Assembly: GCA_020723085.1 (NCBI GenBank)
Contig: DYJN01000028.1
Span: 1-32,256 of the forward strand
Direction: 5' to 3'
Length of the DNA stretch: 32,256 nucleotides
Source: Arcobacter sp.
GTDB lineage: Bacteria > Acidobacteriota > Terriglobia > Bryobacterales > Bryobacteraceae
The notes below the pieces were generated by a model. The model worked only from the letters and a program-made list of their open reading frames with translations, had not been told where the DNA came from and searched no databases. How positions within the stretch are numbered: position 1 is the first letter of the stretch; every line of letters starts with the position of its first letter. The position numbers and the translations under genes were made by a program. Shown here one piece after another: positions 8,060-14,688 of this stretch.

Positions 8060-8520
8060 TACGGGTTTCCTGTCACACCGCAGGCTGGAGCGGAGCCGCC
8101 GCCGAGCTCGCCGCCGAGCCGGGCGAGGGTCTCCTGGGACAGCCTGTCCTGGATCTGTTCGAACAATTCATTCTCCTCCACGCGGACGTGGCTTCGCAGC
8201 AACGCGGCGAACGCGGAGAGGGCGGCGGAGTTCCGGGAGGCTTCGACTTCCGCGGCGAGCCGGGAGAGGCGGCGGTGCTCGTCGAGCAGGCGGTCGATGA
8301 GGGGCATGGGGCCGAGCTCGGCGGTGATGGCGGGGAACAGGATCTGCTCCTCGAGGGCGAAGTGGGCACGGATTTCGCGCTCGAACTCGTGCACGGCGCG
8401 GCGCGCCAACGCCTCCACGTCAGGCGCGGCGCCGGCGAGATCGCGGCTGATGAGGACACAGAGGGCCAGGGCATGGTGATGCTGGCGGGACAGGACGCGG
8501 AGGCTCGGATGGCGCAGCAT
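8059..8520 (-). CDS. Hemerythrin HHE domain protein
   Basis: A 153-residue four-helix hemerythrin-like protein with the di-iron ligand pattern in order: His in SRQHHHALAL (helix 1), HFALEEQILFP (HxxxE, helix 2), DEHRRL (helix 3) and HVRVEENELF (HxxxE, helix 4). Such proteins bind oxygen, nitric oxide or sense iron and redox state in the cytoplasm. It is the first gene of a tight unit, overlapping purC by one base. Glycine-rich residues near the end (GGELGGGS) look like an unstructured tail. A 74-base gap separates it from glmU, in which no clear promoter can be read. The role next to purC is not established; an iron or oxygen link to purine enzymes would be speculation. Confidence 0.9.
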   Translation of the reverse strand: MLRHPSLRVLSRQHHHALALCVLISRDLAGAAPDVEALARRAVHEFEREIRAHFALEEQILFPAITAELGPMPLIDRLLDEHRRLSRLAAEVEASRNSAALSAFAALLRSHVRVEENELFEQIQDRLSQETLARLGGELGGGSAPACGVTGNP

Positions 8521-8594
8521 GATACGGGATCCGCTTTCATCGTCGCATTCGGAGAACGGCGCTCAAACGGGTCCGGCGGCGGAAGCCCGGCGAA

Positions 8595-10010
8595 CTATGA
8601 CTGGCCGGACTTCTCTTTTTCGCGCCGGGCGCTGGCCCAGCCCTCGCGGTTCACCTGGCGGGCGCGTCCGATGGCGAGGGCGTCGGGCGGAACGTTCTTG
8701 GTGATGATGCTGGCGGCGGCGACGAAGCCGCCGTCGCCGATGACGACGGGAGCGACGAGCGTGGCGTTGCTGCCAATGAAGGCGCCTGCGCCGATGGCCG
8801 TGGGATGCTTGCGGAAGCCGTCGTAGTTGCACGTGATGGTTCCGGCGCCGATGTTGGCGCGCGCGCCGATGGTGGAGTCGCCGAGATAGGCGAGGTGCAT
8901 GGCCTTTGCGCCTTCGCCGAGGGTGGAGTTTTTCATTTCGACGAAATTGCCCACATGGGCGCCTGCGGCGACGGTGGAGCGCATGCGGAGCCGGGCGTAG
9001 GGTCCGACGCGCGAGCCGGGCGCGAGCCGCGAGTCTTCGATGTGGCAGAAGGGCAGCACCTCGGCGCCTTCCCCGATCAGGGCGTTGATCAGGATGGAGC
9101 AGGCGCCGACGCGCGCGCCGGGGGCGATGCGGGTGGCGCCGAGCAGCTGCGCGAAGGGTCCGATGACGGCGTCGCGGCCGATTTCGACGTCGAGATCGAT
9201 GGAAACCGTTTCGGGCTTCTCGATGGTGACGCCGTCGAGCATGAGGGCGCGCGCCTTGCGGGCGCGGAGGATGCCGTCGGCTTCGGCGAGCTCGGCGCGG
9301 GTGTTGATGCCGAGCACTTCAGCGGGATCGCCGATGAGGAAGGGAACCGTGAACAGGCCGTCCCGGCGCAGCAGGGCGATGACATCGGTGAGGTAAAGCT
9401 CGCCGGTGACGGGGCTGGGCTGGAGGCGGTCGAGGCGGGGCCAGAGGGCGGCTGAGTCAAAACAATAGATGCCGGAATTGATTTCCTCCACGGCGCGCTG
9501 TTCCGGGGTGGCGTCCTTCTGCTCGACGATGGCCGCGACGCGGCCCTGCGAATCGCGCAGGATGCGGCCGTAGCCGGAAGGGTCGGGCAGGCGGGCGGTG
9601 AGCACGGCGGCGGCGGCGCCGGAGGCGCGGTGGGCCTCGATCAGGCCTGACAGCGTGGAAGGCTGCAGCAGCGGGCAATCGCCATAGAGAACGAGCAGGA
9701 GGCCCGAGCCGAGCCCGGGCTGGGCGCGGCAGACAGCCAGAGCGTGGCCGGTGCCCTTCTGTTCGGCCTGCAGCTGGAAGCGCACGCCGTGGCGGGCGAC
9801 GGCGGCTTCGACGTCAGCAGACTGATGGCCGGTGACGACGACGATGCGCTCGGGCGGCGCGGCGGCGCGCGCGGCGCGGACGACGTGCTCGATCAGCGGG
9901 GCGCCGCCGGCGCGGTGGAGCACCTTGGCCAGGGACGATTTCATGCGCGTGCCGAGACCGGCTGCGAGGATGACGACGGAGACGTCTGGTTGCATGGCGA
10001 TGGCGGACAC
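8595..10010 (-). CDS. glmU: Bifunctional GlcNAc-1-P uridyltransferase/GlcN-1-P acetyltransferase
   Basis: A 471-residue GlmU that makes UDP-GlcNAc for peptidoglycan. The N-terminal uridyltransferase has VVILAAGLGTRMKSS followed by LAKVLH (the usual Pro before KVLH is Ala), GDCPLL for the metal and nucleotide, and NSGIYCFD. The C-terminal left-handed beta-helix acetyltransferase has NFVEMKNSTLGEGAK, HLAYLGDSTIG with the catalytic His, and NIGAGTITCNYDG. A GTG at 10010 is taken as the start, with GGAG at 10018-10015 four bases before it; ATG 9995 would give a protein five residues shorter and cannot be excluded. It follows yvcK by 14 bases, so the two are very likely one transcript. Confidence 0.96.
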   Translation of the reverse strand: MSAIAMQPDVSVVILAAGLGTRMKSSLAKVLHRAGGAPLIEHVVRAARAAAPPERIVVVTGHQSADVEAAVARHGVRFQLQAEQKGTGHALAVCRAQPGLGSGLLLVLYGDCPLLQPSTLSGLIEAHRASGAAAAVLTARLPDPSGYGRILRDSQGRVAAIVEQKDATPEQRAVEEINSGIYCFDSAALWPRLDRLQPSPVTGELYLTDVIALLRRDGLFTVPFLIGDPAEVLGINTRAELAEADGILRARKARALMLDGVTIEKPETVSIDLDVEIGRDAVIGPFAQLLGATRIAPGARVGACSILINALIGEGAEVLPFCHIEDSRLAPGSRVGPYARLRMRSTVAAGAHVGNFVEMKNSTLGEGAKAMHLAYLGDSTIGARANIGAGTITCNYDGFRKHPTAIGAGAFIGSNATLVAPVVIGDGGFVAAASIITKNVPPDALAIGRARQVNREGWASARREKEKSGQS

Positions 10011-10024
10011 TCCTCTCCGGCAGT

Positions 10025-11113
10025 TTAGCGGGATGCAGAGCGGCGGCGGGGGGATGCCTGGAGGAGCCGGGCGCGGCGGCTGTGCAGGGCGAGGTCGATG
10101 ACTGCGGCGGCAAGCAGCGCGGAGTCGTGCCGGATTTTTTCGCCGCGGGCCAGCAGCGGGAGATCGATGACATTAAGCCCCAGGGCTTCCAGGCGGCCGT
10201 GGTCGAGCTTCACCTGCTCGGCGCTGGCGCGGACATACCTGGCCAGCGCGGGGCGCGCGATGGGGGAACTGTTGGCGACGGCGAACTGAATCAGGGGAGC
10301 GCGGGCGTGGCGGTGGATGGCTTCGATGTGATCGGCTGCGGTGAGTCCGGTGGTCTCTCCGGGCTGGGACATGAGGTTGAGGATGCAGATCTTCCAGGCG
10401 GGGGAGCGCTGAATGGCGCGGGCGACGCCGCGGACAAGGAGATTGGGGATGATGCTGGTGAAGAGGCTTCCCGGCCCCAGCGTGATGACATCGGCGCCGG
10501 CGATGGCTTCGAGAATGCCCGGCGAGGGCCGGACGCCGGATGGAATCAACTCGATGCCGGCGATCGGCGCGGTGCTGCGGCTGATGCGGGTTTCGCCGTC
10601 GACGACGCGGCCGTCGGCGAGGCGGGCGCGCAGGGTGACGTTCTGCCGGGTGGAGGGGAAGATGCGGCCGGCGATGGCGAGCACGGCGGAGCTGAGTTCG
10701 ACGGCACGGGCGAAGTCGCCCGTGATCTGGGTGAGCGCGGTGAGGAAGAGATTGCCGAAGCTGTGTCCCTTGAGTCCGCGTCCGCCGGAGAAGCGGTATT
10801 GGAAAAGGCGCGCCAGCAGGGCCTCGTCTTCGCTCAGGGCGACGATGCAGTTGCGGACGTCGCCGGGAGGGAGCATGTCGAATTCGCGCCGCAGCCTCCC
10901 GCTGCTGCCGCCATCGTCGGTGACGGTGACCATGGCGGTGATGTCGACGTAGGGCTCGCGGGCGGCGGCGCCGACCTGGTGTGCGTACTTCTTGAGGCCC
11001 TTGAGCAGGGTGGAGAGGCCGGTCCCCCCGCCGATGGCGAAGATTCGGAGCGGATCATGAACCCAATCGACTGGAGGCCCTGCCGGCGGGGAAGGGCTGC
11101 TCCTGGATGGCAT
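10025..11113 (-). CDS. yvcK: YvcK/GlmR family protein (CofD-like, UDP-GlcNAc-linked regulator)
   Basis: A 362-residue YvcK-type protein of the CofD-like fold. Family motifs are clear: IFAIGGGTGLSTLLKGLKKY near residues 23-42, VTVTDDGGSSGRLRREFDML, PPGDVRNCIVALSEDE, GHSFGNLFLTALTQ, GPGSLFTSIIPNLLV and NLMSQPGETTGL. In Bacillus this protein (GlmR) binds UDP-GlcNAc and steers carbon into amino-sugar synthesis. The start at 11113 is chosen because GGGAG lies six bases before it; the frame runs further upstream, but that part is Pro/Arg-rich and overlaps the TPR gene. The short N-terminus before the domain (about 20 residues) is Ser/Pro-rich. It lies 10 bases after the TPR gene and 14 before glmU, so sensor and synthase are co-expressed. 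Confidence 0.94.
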   Translation of the reverse strand: MPSRSSPSPPAGPPVDWVHDPLRIFAIGGGTGLSTLLKGLKKYAHQVGAAAREPYVDITAMVTVTDDGGSSGRLRREFDMLPPGDVRNCIVALSEDEALLARLFQYRFSGGRGLKGHSFGNLFLTALTQITGDFARAVELSSAVLAIAGRIFPSTRQNVTLRARLADGRVVDGETRISRSTAPIAGIELIPSGVRPSPGILEAIAGADVITLGPGSLFTSIIPNLLVRGVARAIQRSPAWKICILNLMSQPGETTGLTAADHIEAIHRHARAPLIQFAVANSSPIARPALARYVRASAEQVKLDHGRLEALGLNVIDLPLLARGEKIRHDSALLAAAVIDLALHSRRARLLQASPRRRSASR

Positions 11114-11123
11114 GGAATTCTCC

Positions 11124-11672
11124 CTACGAAGCCGGCTGCGAAAGTTCCAGAACCTCGCGGATGGCCGGTTCTGCGAGCAGGGGGGCGAAATCCGGGTCGT
11201 TTTTCGCGGTGGTGCGCAGGGCGCCGTCGGCGGCCACAGCGAGCCGGAGAGCGTCGGCGGCATCGGCGGTGCGTCCAAGCCGGCCTAGGGCGAGGGCGAG
11301 AGCATAGTGGTAATCGCCGCGAGGGTCGGCGGCGACCGCTTTCTTCAGCCAGGGCAGAGCGTCCTCGAAGCGCTGCTCGTTGATCAGGCTGAGGGCGTAG
11401 AGGTGCTGCTGCTCGGGCGTCCTGAGGTCCGGCTGGGCGCTTTCCATGCGGCGGCGGCACATGCGGATGTGCATCTGGGCCGACTCGGCGATGGAGAGGT
11501 CGCGGCCCTGGGCAGCCTGTTCGAACAGGGGGACCGCCCGCTCGTATTGCGACGCCCAGAACAGGCGCATGGCCTCGCCGAAGGCCTGCGCCTGCGTCCT
11601 GGCAGGAGCGGAAGCGGCCTTCTGGGGAGGCGGCGGGGTGGATGGCTTGCTGGTCTTGCCTGACTTTTTCAT
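11124..11672 (-). CDS. TPR-like repeat protein of unknown function
   Basis: A 182-residue protein that starts with a Lys/Ser/Pro-rich disordered region (about residues 1-28) followed by helical repeats. Repeat-like units are visible around FGEAMRLFWASQYERAVPLFEQAA, HLYALSLINEQRFEDALPWLKKAV and HYALALALGRLGRTADAADALR, which match the tetratricopeptide pattern of small and aromatic positions. No signal peptide or membrane segment is present, so it is probably cytoplasmic and acts by protein contact. It is the first gene of the yvcK-glmU unit. A -10-like TAAGAT lies at 11735-11730, about 58 bases upstream of ATG 11672. The partner is unknown; a link to YvcK or GlmU is suggested only by position. 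Confidence 0.78.
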   Translation of the reverse strand: MKKSGKTSKPSTPPPPQKAASAPARTQAQAFGEAMRLFWASQYERAVPLFEQAAQGRDLSIAESAQMHIRMCRRRMESAQPDLRTPEQQHLYALSLINEQRFEDALPWLKKAVAADPRGDYHYALALALGRLGRTADAADALRLAVAADGALRTTAKNDPDFAPLLAEPAIREVLELSQPAS

Positions 11673-11798
11673 GTTGCGTGCGGCGGGGCTGCCGGAAATC
11701 GGCGGCCCGTGCGGGCAGGCCGACTTCTTATCTTAGGTAGCAGAAGGGACTGCCCCCGTGCAAGGAGGGGCGGGGGAACGACGGCGGCGGGCGTCTGC

Positions 11799-11894
11799 TA
11801 TACTTGGGTTGTATTTGATCGCTTCGCTGGACCGGACCGAGAACCTACCCGCCGCGTTGAGCCTGCCGTCAAATTCAGAAAGAAGAGCAACCAC
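11799..11894 (+). promoter_or_regulatory. Promoter and leader of the RRM gene
   Basis: TATACT at 11799-11804 is a good -10; no strong -35 is seen. Transcription from about 11811 would give a leader of roughly 84 bases, long for this window. Its end is purine-rich (AGAAAGAAGAG at about 11879-11889), which may serve as ribosome site for the TTG start. A long leader fits post-transcriptional control, as known for RNA-binding and cold-shock genes, but I see no defined switch. Confidence 0.45.
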
Positions 11895-12209
11895 TTGAAA
11901 AACATTTTTGTTGGCAACCTGGATTTCGGGGCCACGGAGGCGTCCGTGCGTTCCTGGTTTGAAGAGTATGGCACGGTAGAGCGCGTGCAGATCATCACGG
12001 ACAGGGACACTGGGCGCAGCCGCGGGTTTGCATTCGTCGAGATGGCGGATCCGGCCGAAGCGGACCGGGCCATCGAAGGCCTGAACGGTGCATCCGTGAA
12101 TGGACGCTCATTGAACGTCAACGAAGCCCGCCCGCGGGAGAGCTCCGGCCGCGGCCAGGGCCAAGGCCGTTCCAACTCATACGGGCAGCGGCGCCAGAGC
12201 CGCTGGTAA
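11895..12209 (+). CDS. RRM-type RNA-binding protein with Gly/Arg/Gln-rich tail
   Basis: A 104-residue protein with one RNA recognition motif covering residues 1-80. RNP2 is IFVGNL (residues 3-8) and RNP1 is RGFAFVEM (about residues 43-50). The tail (about 82-104) is rich in Gly, Arg, Gln and Ser, as in bacterial glycine-rich RNA-binding proteins often linked to cold or growth control. The chosen start is TTG at 11895, because bacterial members begin MKNIFVGNL or similar and the in-frame sequence upstream has no plausible start with a ribosome site. A 28-base palindrome follows 11 bases after the stop, then a small basic-protein gene on the same strand. Confidence 0.9.
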   Translation: MKNIFVGNLDFGATEASVRSWFEEYGTVERVQIITDRDTGRSRGFAFVEMADPAEADRAIEGLNGASVNGRSLNVNEARPRESSGRGQGQGRSNSYGQRRQSRW

Positions 12210-12220
12210 CCGTTCTCGGG

Positions 12221-12248
12221 CAGGAGCGGGCGGCGCCGCCCGCTCCTG
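12221..12248 (+). repeat. 28-base perfect palindrome between RRM gene and basic small-protein gene
   Basis: The arms are CAGGAGCGGGCGGC (12221-12234) and GCCGCCCGCTCCTG (12235-12248), fully complementary with no spacer. In RNA this folds into a very stable hairpin with a minimal loop. No T-tract follows, so it is not a classical intrinsic terminator. Its position, 11 bases after the RRM stop and just before the ribosome site of the next gene, fits an RNA-stabilising, processing or attenuating element. Confidence 0.8.
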
Positions 12249-12265
12249 GCCGGAAAGGAGACTGA

Positions 12266-12481
12266 GTGGCGCACCGATCCAAATCGACATTCAACAAAAG
12301 GCAGCGGGAGGCGCAGAGGATAGAGCGCCGGCAGGAAAAGGCGGCCCGGAAACAGCAGCGCAAAGAGCACAAGATCAGTCCGGATTCTCCGGAAGCGATC
12401 GGATCCCTGGAAGAGCTGGTTCCCGAGCTGCCAGCCGTTCCCGCCTCTGTTCAGACCGATTTCCCTCCCGTCCGTTATTAG
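12266..12481 (+). CDS. Small Lys/Arg-rich protein (71 aa), function unknown
   Basis: A GTG start at 12266 is supported by AAGGAG at 12255-12260, five bases upstream. The first 36 or so residues are extremely basic and helical, with a repeating KR/RE/RQ pattern (KSTFNKRQREAQRIERRQEK and onward to about residue 36). The last 35 are acidic and Pro/Val-rich without charge repeats (SLEELVPELPAVP). The TFNKRQRE-type basic region resembles the basic N-terminal extension that precedes the cold-shock domain in some Bacteroidetes Csp proteins; that resemblance is from memory and untested. The gene lies 56 bases after the RRM gene on the same strand. A role in RNA or ribosome binding is a reasonable guess. 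It is followed by a strong hairpin at 12499-12519. Confidence 0.75.
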   Translation: MAHRSKSTFNKRQREAQRIERRQEKAARKQQRKEHKISPDSPEAIGSLEELVPELPAVPASVQTDFPPVRY

Positions 12482-12498
12482 CCTGCCTGACGCCGCTC

Positions 12499-12519
12499 CC
12501 GGGCGCAGAACGCGCCCGG
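12499..12519 (+). terminator. GC hairpin downstream of the small basic-protein gene
   Basis: CCGGGCGC (12499-12506) and GCGCCCGG (12512-12519) form a perfect 8-base stem with a 5-base loop, 17 bases after the stop at 12481. No U-tract follows, so it may be a terminator of the GC-rich kind or an RNA 3' end stabiliser. Confidence 0.45.
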
Positions 12520-12553
12520 ACCCGCGCGAATGAGGCCTTCGCCGCGGGCTGCG

Positions 12554-12559
12554 TACAAT
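12554..12559 (+). promoter_or_regulatory. Candidate -10 box of the DUF1844-phnP-ribF unit
   Basis: TACAAT at 12554-12559, five bases before ATG 12565 and eight before ATG 12568. A start of transcription 6-8 bases after the hexamer would give a leaderless mRNA. The -35 is not recognisable. Confidence 0.45.
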
Positions 12560-12564
12560 GGAAG

Positions 12565-12882
12565 ATGATGAGCGAGCGTGAAGTCCCTTTGCCTCCTCCC
12601 TCGTTTGAATTCCTGGTGTTCAGCCTGCGGATGCAGGCGGAAGCGCAGCTGGTTGAGCCGAAAGAGGGCGGTTCCGAAGGGGAGGGGGGCGGACCGGATC
12701 TGCGGCTGGCGCGGCACTTCATCGACCTGCTGGCCATGCTTCAGGACAAGACGAAGGGCAACCTGAGCCTGGAGGAGCAGCGGCTGCTGGACAATACCGT
12801 CACCGAGCTACGCTTCCGGTATCTGCACGTCTTCGAAGCCGTGCAGAAAAAGGCTGCCCGGGCGAGCGCCTCCAATGAGTGA
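12565..12882 (+). CDS. DUF1844 family protein
   Basis: A 105-residue protein of the DUF1844 family, small cytoplasmic proteins of unknown function common in Acidobacteria, Planctomycetes and deltaproteobacteria. The diagnostic core is visible: FEFLVFSLRMQAEAQLVEP near residues 14-32, then LARHFIDLLAMLQDKTKGNL near residues 49-68 and LSLEEQRLLDNTVTELRFRY. A Gly/Glu-rich loop (about residues 35-45) separates the two helical parts. Two adjacent ATGs (12565 and 12568) are both possible starts. The end overlaps the start of the next gene by eight bases, so it heads a tight three-gene unit with a PhnP-like hydrolase and ribF. Confidence 0.9.
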   Translation: MMSEREVPLPPPSFEFLVFSLRMQAEAQLVEPKEGGSEGEGGGPDLRLARHFIDLLAMLQDKTKGNLSLEEQRLLDNTVTELRFRYLHVFEAVQKKAARASASNE

Positions 12883-13660
12883 CCGGCGCAAGGTCCGGCT
12901 GACCGTGCTCGGCTCGGGCACCAGCGTCGGCGTGCCGACCATCGGCTGCACGTGCCGCGTCTGCCGGAGCGAGGATCCGCGCGACCGGAGGCTGCGCCCG
13001 TCGGTCTGCCTGCGGTGGGACGGGCACACGGTGGTGATCGACACCGGGCCGGATTTCCGGCAGCAGGCGCTGGCGCATGGCATCGAAAAGGTGGATGCGG
13101 TGCTGTTCACGCACGCCCACGCCGATCATGTGCTGGGCTTGGACGACCTGCGCCCGTTCAACTTCCATCAGCGCGGTCCCATTCCGGTGTATGCGTCCGC
13201 GCAGACGCTGGAAGTGATCCGGCGGATTTTTAGCTACATTTTTCACGACGGGCCTACGGAATCTTCGCGGCCAAGGATCGAAACCCATGTTTTTCCGGAC
13301 GAGCCGATCGCCGTCGGCGGCGTGGAATTCCTGCCCATTCCCGTCAAGCACGGCAGCGGCGACTGCCACGGGTTCCGGTTCGGCAACCACGCCTATCTCA
13401 CCGACCACAGCGAGATCCCGGAGGAATCGATGGCGTTGCTGGAAGGCGTGGAAGTGCTGTTCCTGGACGCGCTGCGCTACAAGCCGCATCCGACGCACTC
13501 CACTGTGGAGCGGAGCCTGCGGACGGTGGAGCGGCTGAAGCCGCGGGCGGCGTACTTCACGCACATCTCGCACGACCTGGAGCACGCCCGGGTGGAGAGC
13601 CTGCTGCCGGAGGGCGTGCATCTGGCCTATGACGGGCTGGAACTGGAGCTGGAGGTTTGA
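12875..13660 (+). CDS. PhnP-like metallo-beta-lactamase fold hydrolase
   Basis: A 261-residue MBL-fold protein. It begins with LTVLGSGTSVGVPTIGCTC, the glycine-rich turn and Cys cluster (Cys25, Cys27, Cys30) typical of PhnP-type phosphodiesterases. The metal motif HAHADH is at residues 80-85, followed by VLGLDDLRPF. Further ligand regions are VKHGSGDCHGFRF (His), AYLTDHSEIP (Asp and His) and THISHDLEH (His). PhnP cleaves cyclic phosphodiesters such as 5-phosphoribosyl 1,2-cyclic phosphate; no other phosphonate gene is nearby, so this member probably serves another cyclic phosphodiester or a general repair role. It overlaps the DUF1844 gene by eight bases and ends two bases before the ribF start. 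Cytoplasmic. Confidence 0.9.
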   Translation: MSDRRKVRLTVLGSGTSVGVPTIGCTCRVCRSEDPRDRRLRPSVCLRWDGHTVVIDTGPDFRQQALAHGIEKVDAVLFTHAHADHVLGLDDLRPFNFHQRGPIPVYASAQTLEVIRRIFSYIFHDGPTESSRPRIETHVFPDEPIAVGGVEFLPIPVKHGSGDCHGFRFGNHAYLTDHSEIPEESMALLEGVEVLFLDALRYKPHPTHSTVERSLRTVERLKPRAAYFTHISHDLEHARVESLLPEGVHLAYDGLELELEV

Positions 13661-13662
13661 GC

Positions 13663-14688
13663 GTGGCGTCGCGCCTTCGGATCTTCCGGTCGCTTGAAGA
13701 GGCGCGGCATGGGTTCGCGCCCTCGGCGGTGACGATCGGCAATTTCGACGGGGTGCACGCGGGGCACCGCGAGCTGATGCGGAGAACCGTGGCGCTGGCG
13801 CGGCGGCTCGGCGTGAAGCCGTCGGCTCTGACCTTCCATCCGCATCCCTCCACCGTGGTGGCGCCGGAGCGGGCTCCGCGCCTGTTGTCGACGCCCGATG
13901 AGCGTTGCGCCCTGATGGCGGCGGAAGGCATCGAGCAGGTGCTGATCATGCCGTTCAACGAAACGATCTCGCACTTGTCGCCGGAGGCGTTTTTCCGCGA
14001 GGTCCTGGCGGGCGCCCTGGGGGCGAAGGCTGTCATCGTGGGCGAGAATTTCCGCTTCGGCCACCTCCAGTCGGGAGCCGTGGAGGATCTGCGGCGGCTG
14101 GCTGCGGCGGCGGGCATCGAAGCGGAGATCGTGGCGCTGCTGAAGTGCCGCGGCGTCAAGGTGTCGTCATCGGAGATCCGCCGCCTGCTGGCGGAGGGCA
14201 ATGTGTCGCGATCGAGCCGGCTGCTGGAGCGCCCGTATTCGATCGCCGGCAACGTGGTTGCGGGCACCGGCCGGGGGGCGCGCGAGGTGGTGCCGACGCT
14301 GAACCTGGAAACGTCCTCGCTTGAGGATTCCACGTCGGCGCTGCCGCAGAGCGGAGTGTACGTGACCAGGACTGAGGACCTCGACGCGGACCGGAGATGG
14401 AACTCGATTACGAACATCGGTTGCCGGCCCACGTTCGACGGAAGGCACCTGACGATCGAGACGTACCTGCTCGAGGATCTCGAGCCGCCTTCGCCGAAGC
14501 GGATCCGCGTGGAGTTCCTGCGGCGGCTGCGGCCGGAGATGCGGTTCCATTCTCCGGCGGAGCTGCGGGCGCAGATCGGGGATGATGCGGCGAAGGCGAA
14601 GGCGTTCTTCGCGCGGCTGGAGCGGTTCAGGCCCGCGCTACTGTCCAGGCAAGCGCCGCGGCAAACATCGCCAGAAACGCGCCAATAA
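13663..14688 (+). CDS. ribF: Bifunctional riboflavin kinase/FAD synthetase
   Basis: A 341-residue RibF. The N-terminal FAD synthetase has AVTIGNFDGVHAGHRELM (the HxGH nucleotidyltransferase motif), LTFHPHPSTVVAPE, and a later VSSSEIRRLLAEGNV segment. The C-terminal riboflavin kinase has VVAGTGRGAREVVPTLNLET, containing the PTxN motif, NIGCRPTFDG and IETYLLED. A GTG start at 13663 is chosen because GGAGG at 13651-13655 lies seven bases upstream; the TTG at 13657 would have only one base of spacing. It is the third gene of the DUF1844 unit. The last 20 or so codons are antisense to the end of the convergent DUF4010 gene, so part of the tail is constrained by two genes. Confidence 0.95.
   Translation: MASRLRIFRSLEEARHGFAPSAVTIGNFDGVHAGHRELMRRTVALARRLGVKPSALTFHPHPSTVVAPERAPRLLSTPDERCALMAAEGIEQVLIMPFNETISHLSPEAFFREVLAGALGAKAVIVGENFRFGHLQSGAVEDLRRLAAAAGIEAEIVALLKCRGVKVSSSEIRRLLAEGNVSRSSRLLERPYSIAGNVVAGTGRGAREVVPTLNLETSSLEDSTSALPQSGVYVTRTEDLDADRRWNSITNIGCRPTFDGRHLTIETYLLEDLEPPSPKRIRVEFLRRLRPEMRFHSPAELRAQIGDDAAKAKAFFARLERFRPALLSRQAPRQTSPETRQ

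Noticed and set aside
10131-10145. T-run after GC-rich sequence as an intrinsic terminator
   Set aside because: It lies inside the yvcK coding region with no stem of convincing length immediately before it.
11114-11278. N-terminal extension of YvcK by 55 residues
   Set aside because: It overlaps the TPR gene and is Pro/Arg-rich; a ribosome site sits just before ATG 11113.
11709-11894. N-terminal extension of the RRM protein
   Set aside because: The extension is unrelated to RRM proteins and covers the promoter-like TATACT; the TTG at 11895 gives the usual family N-terminus.
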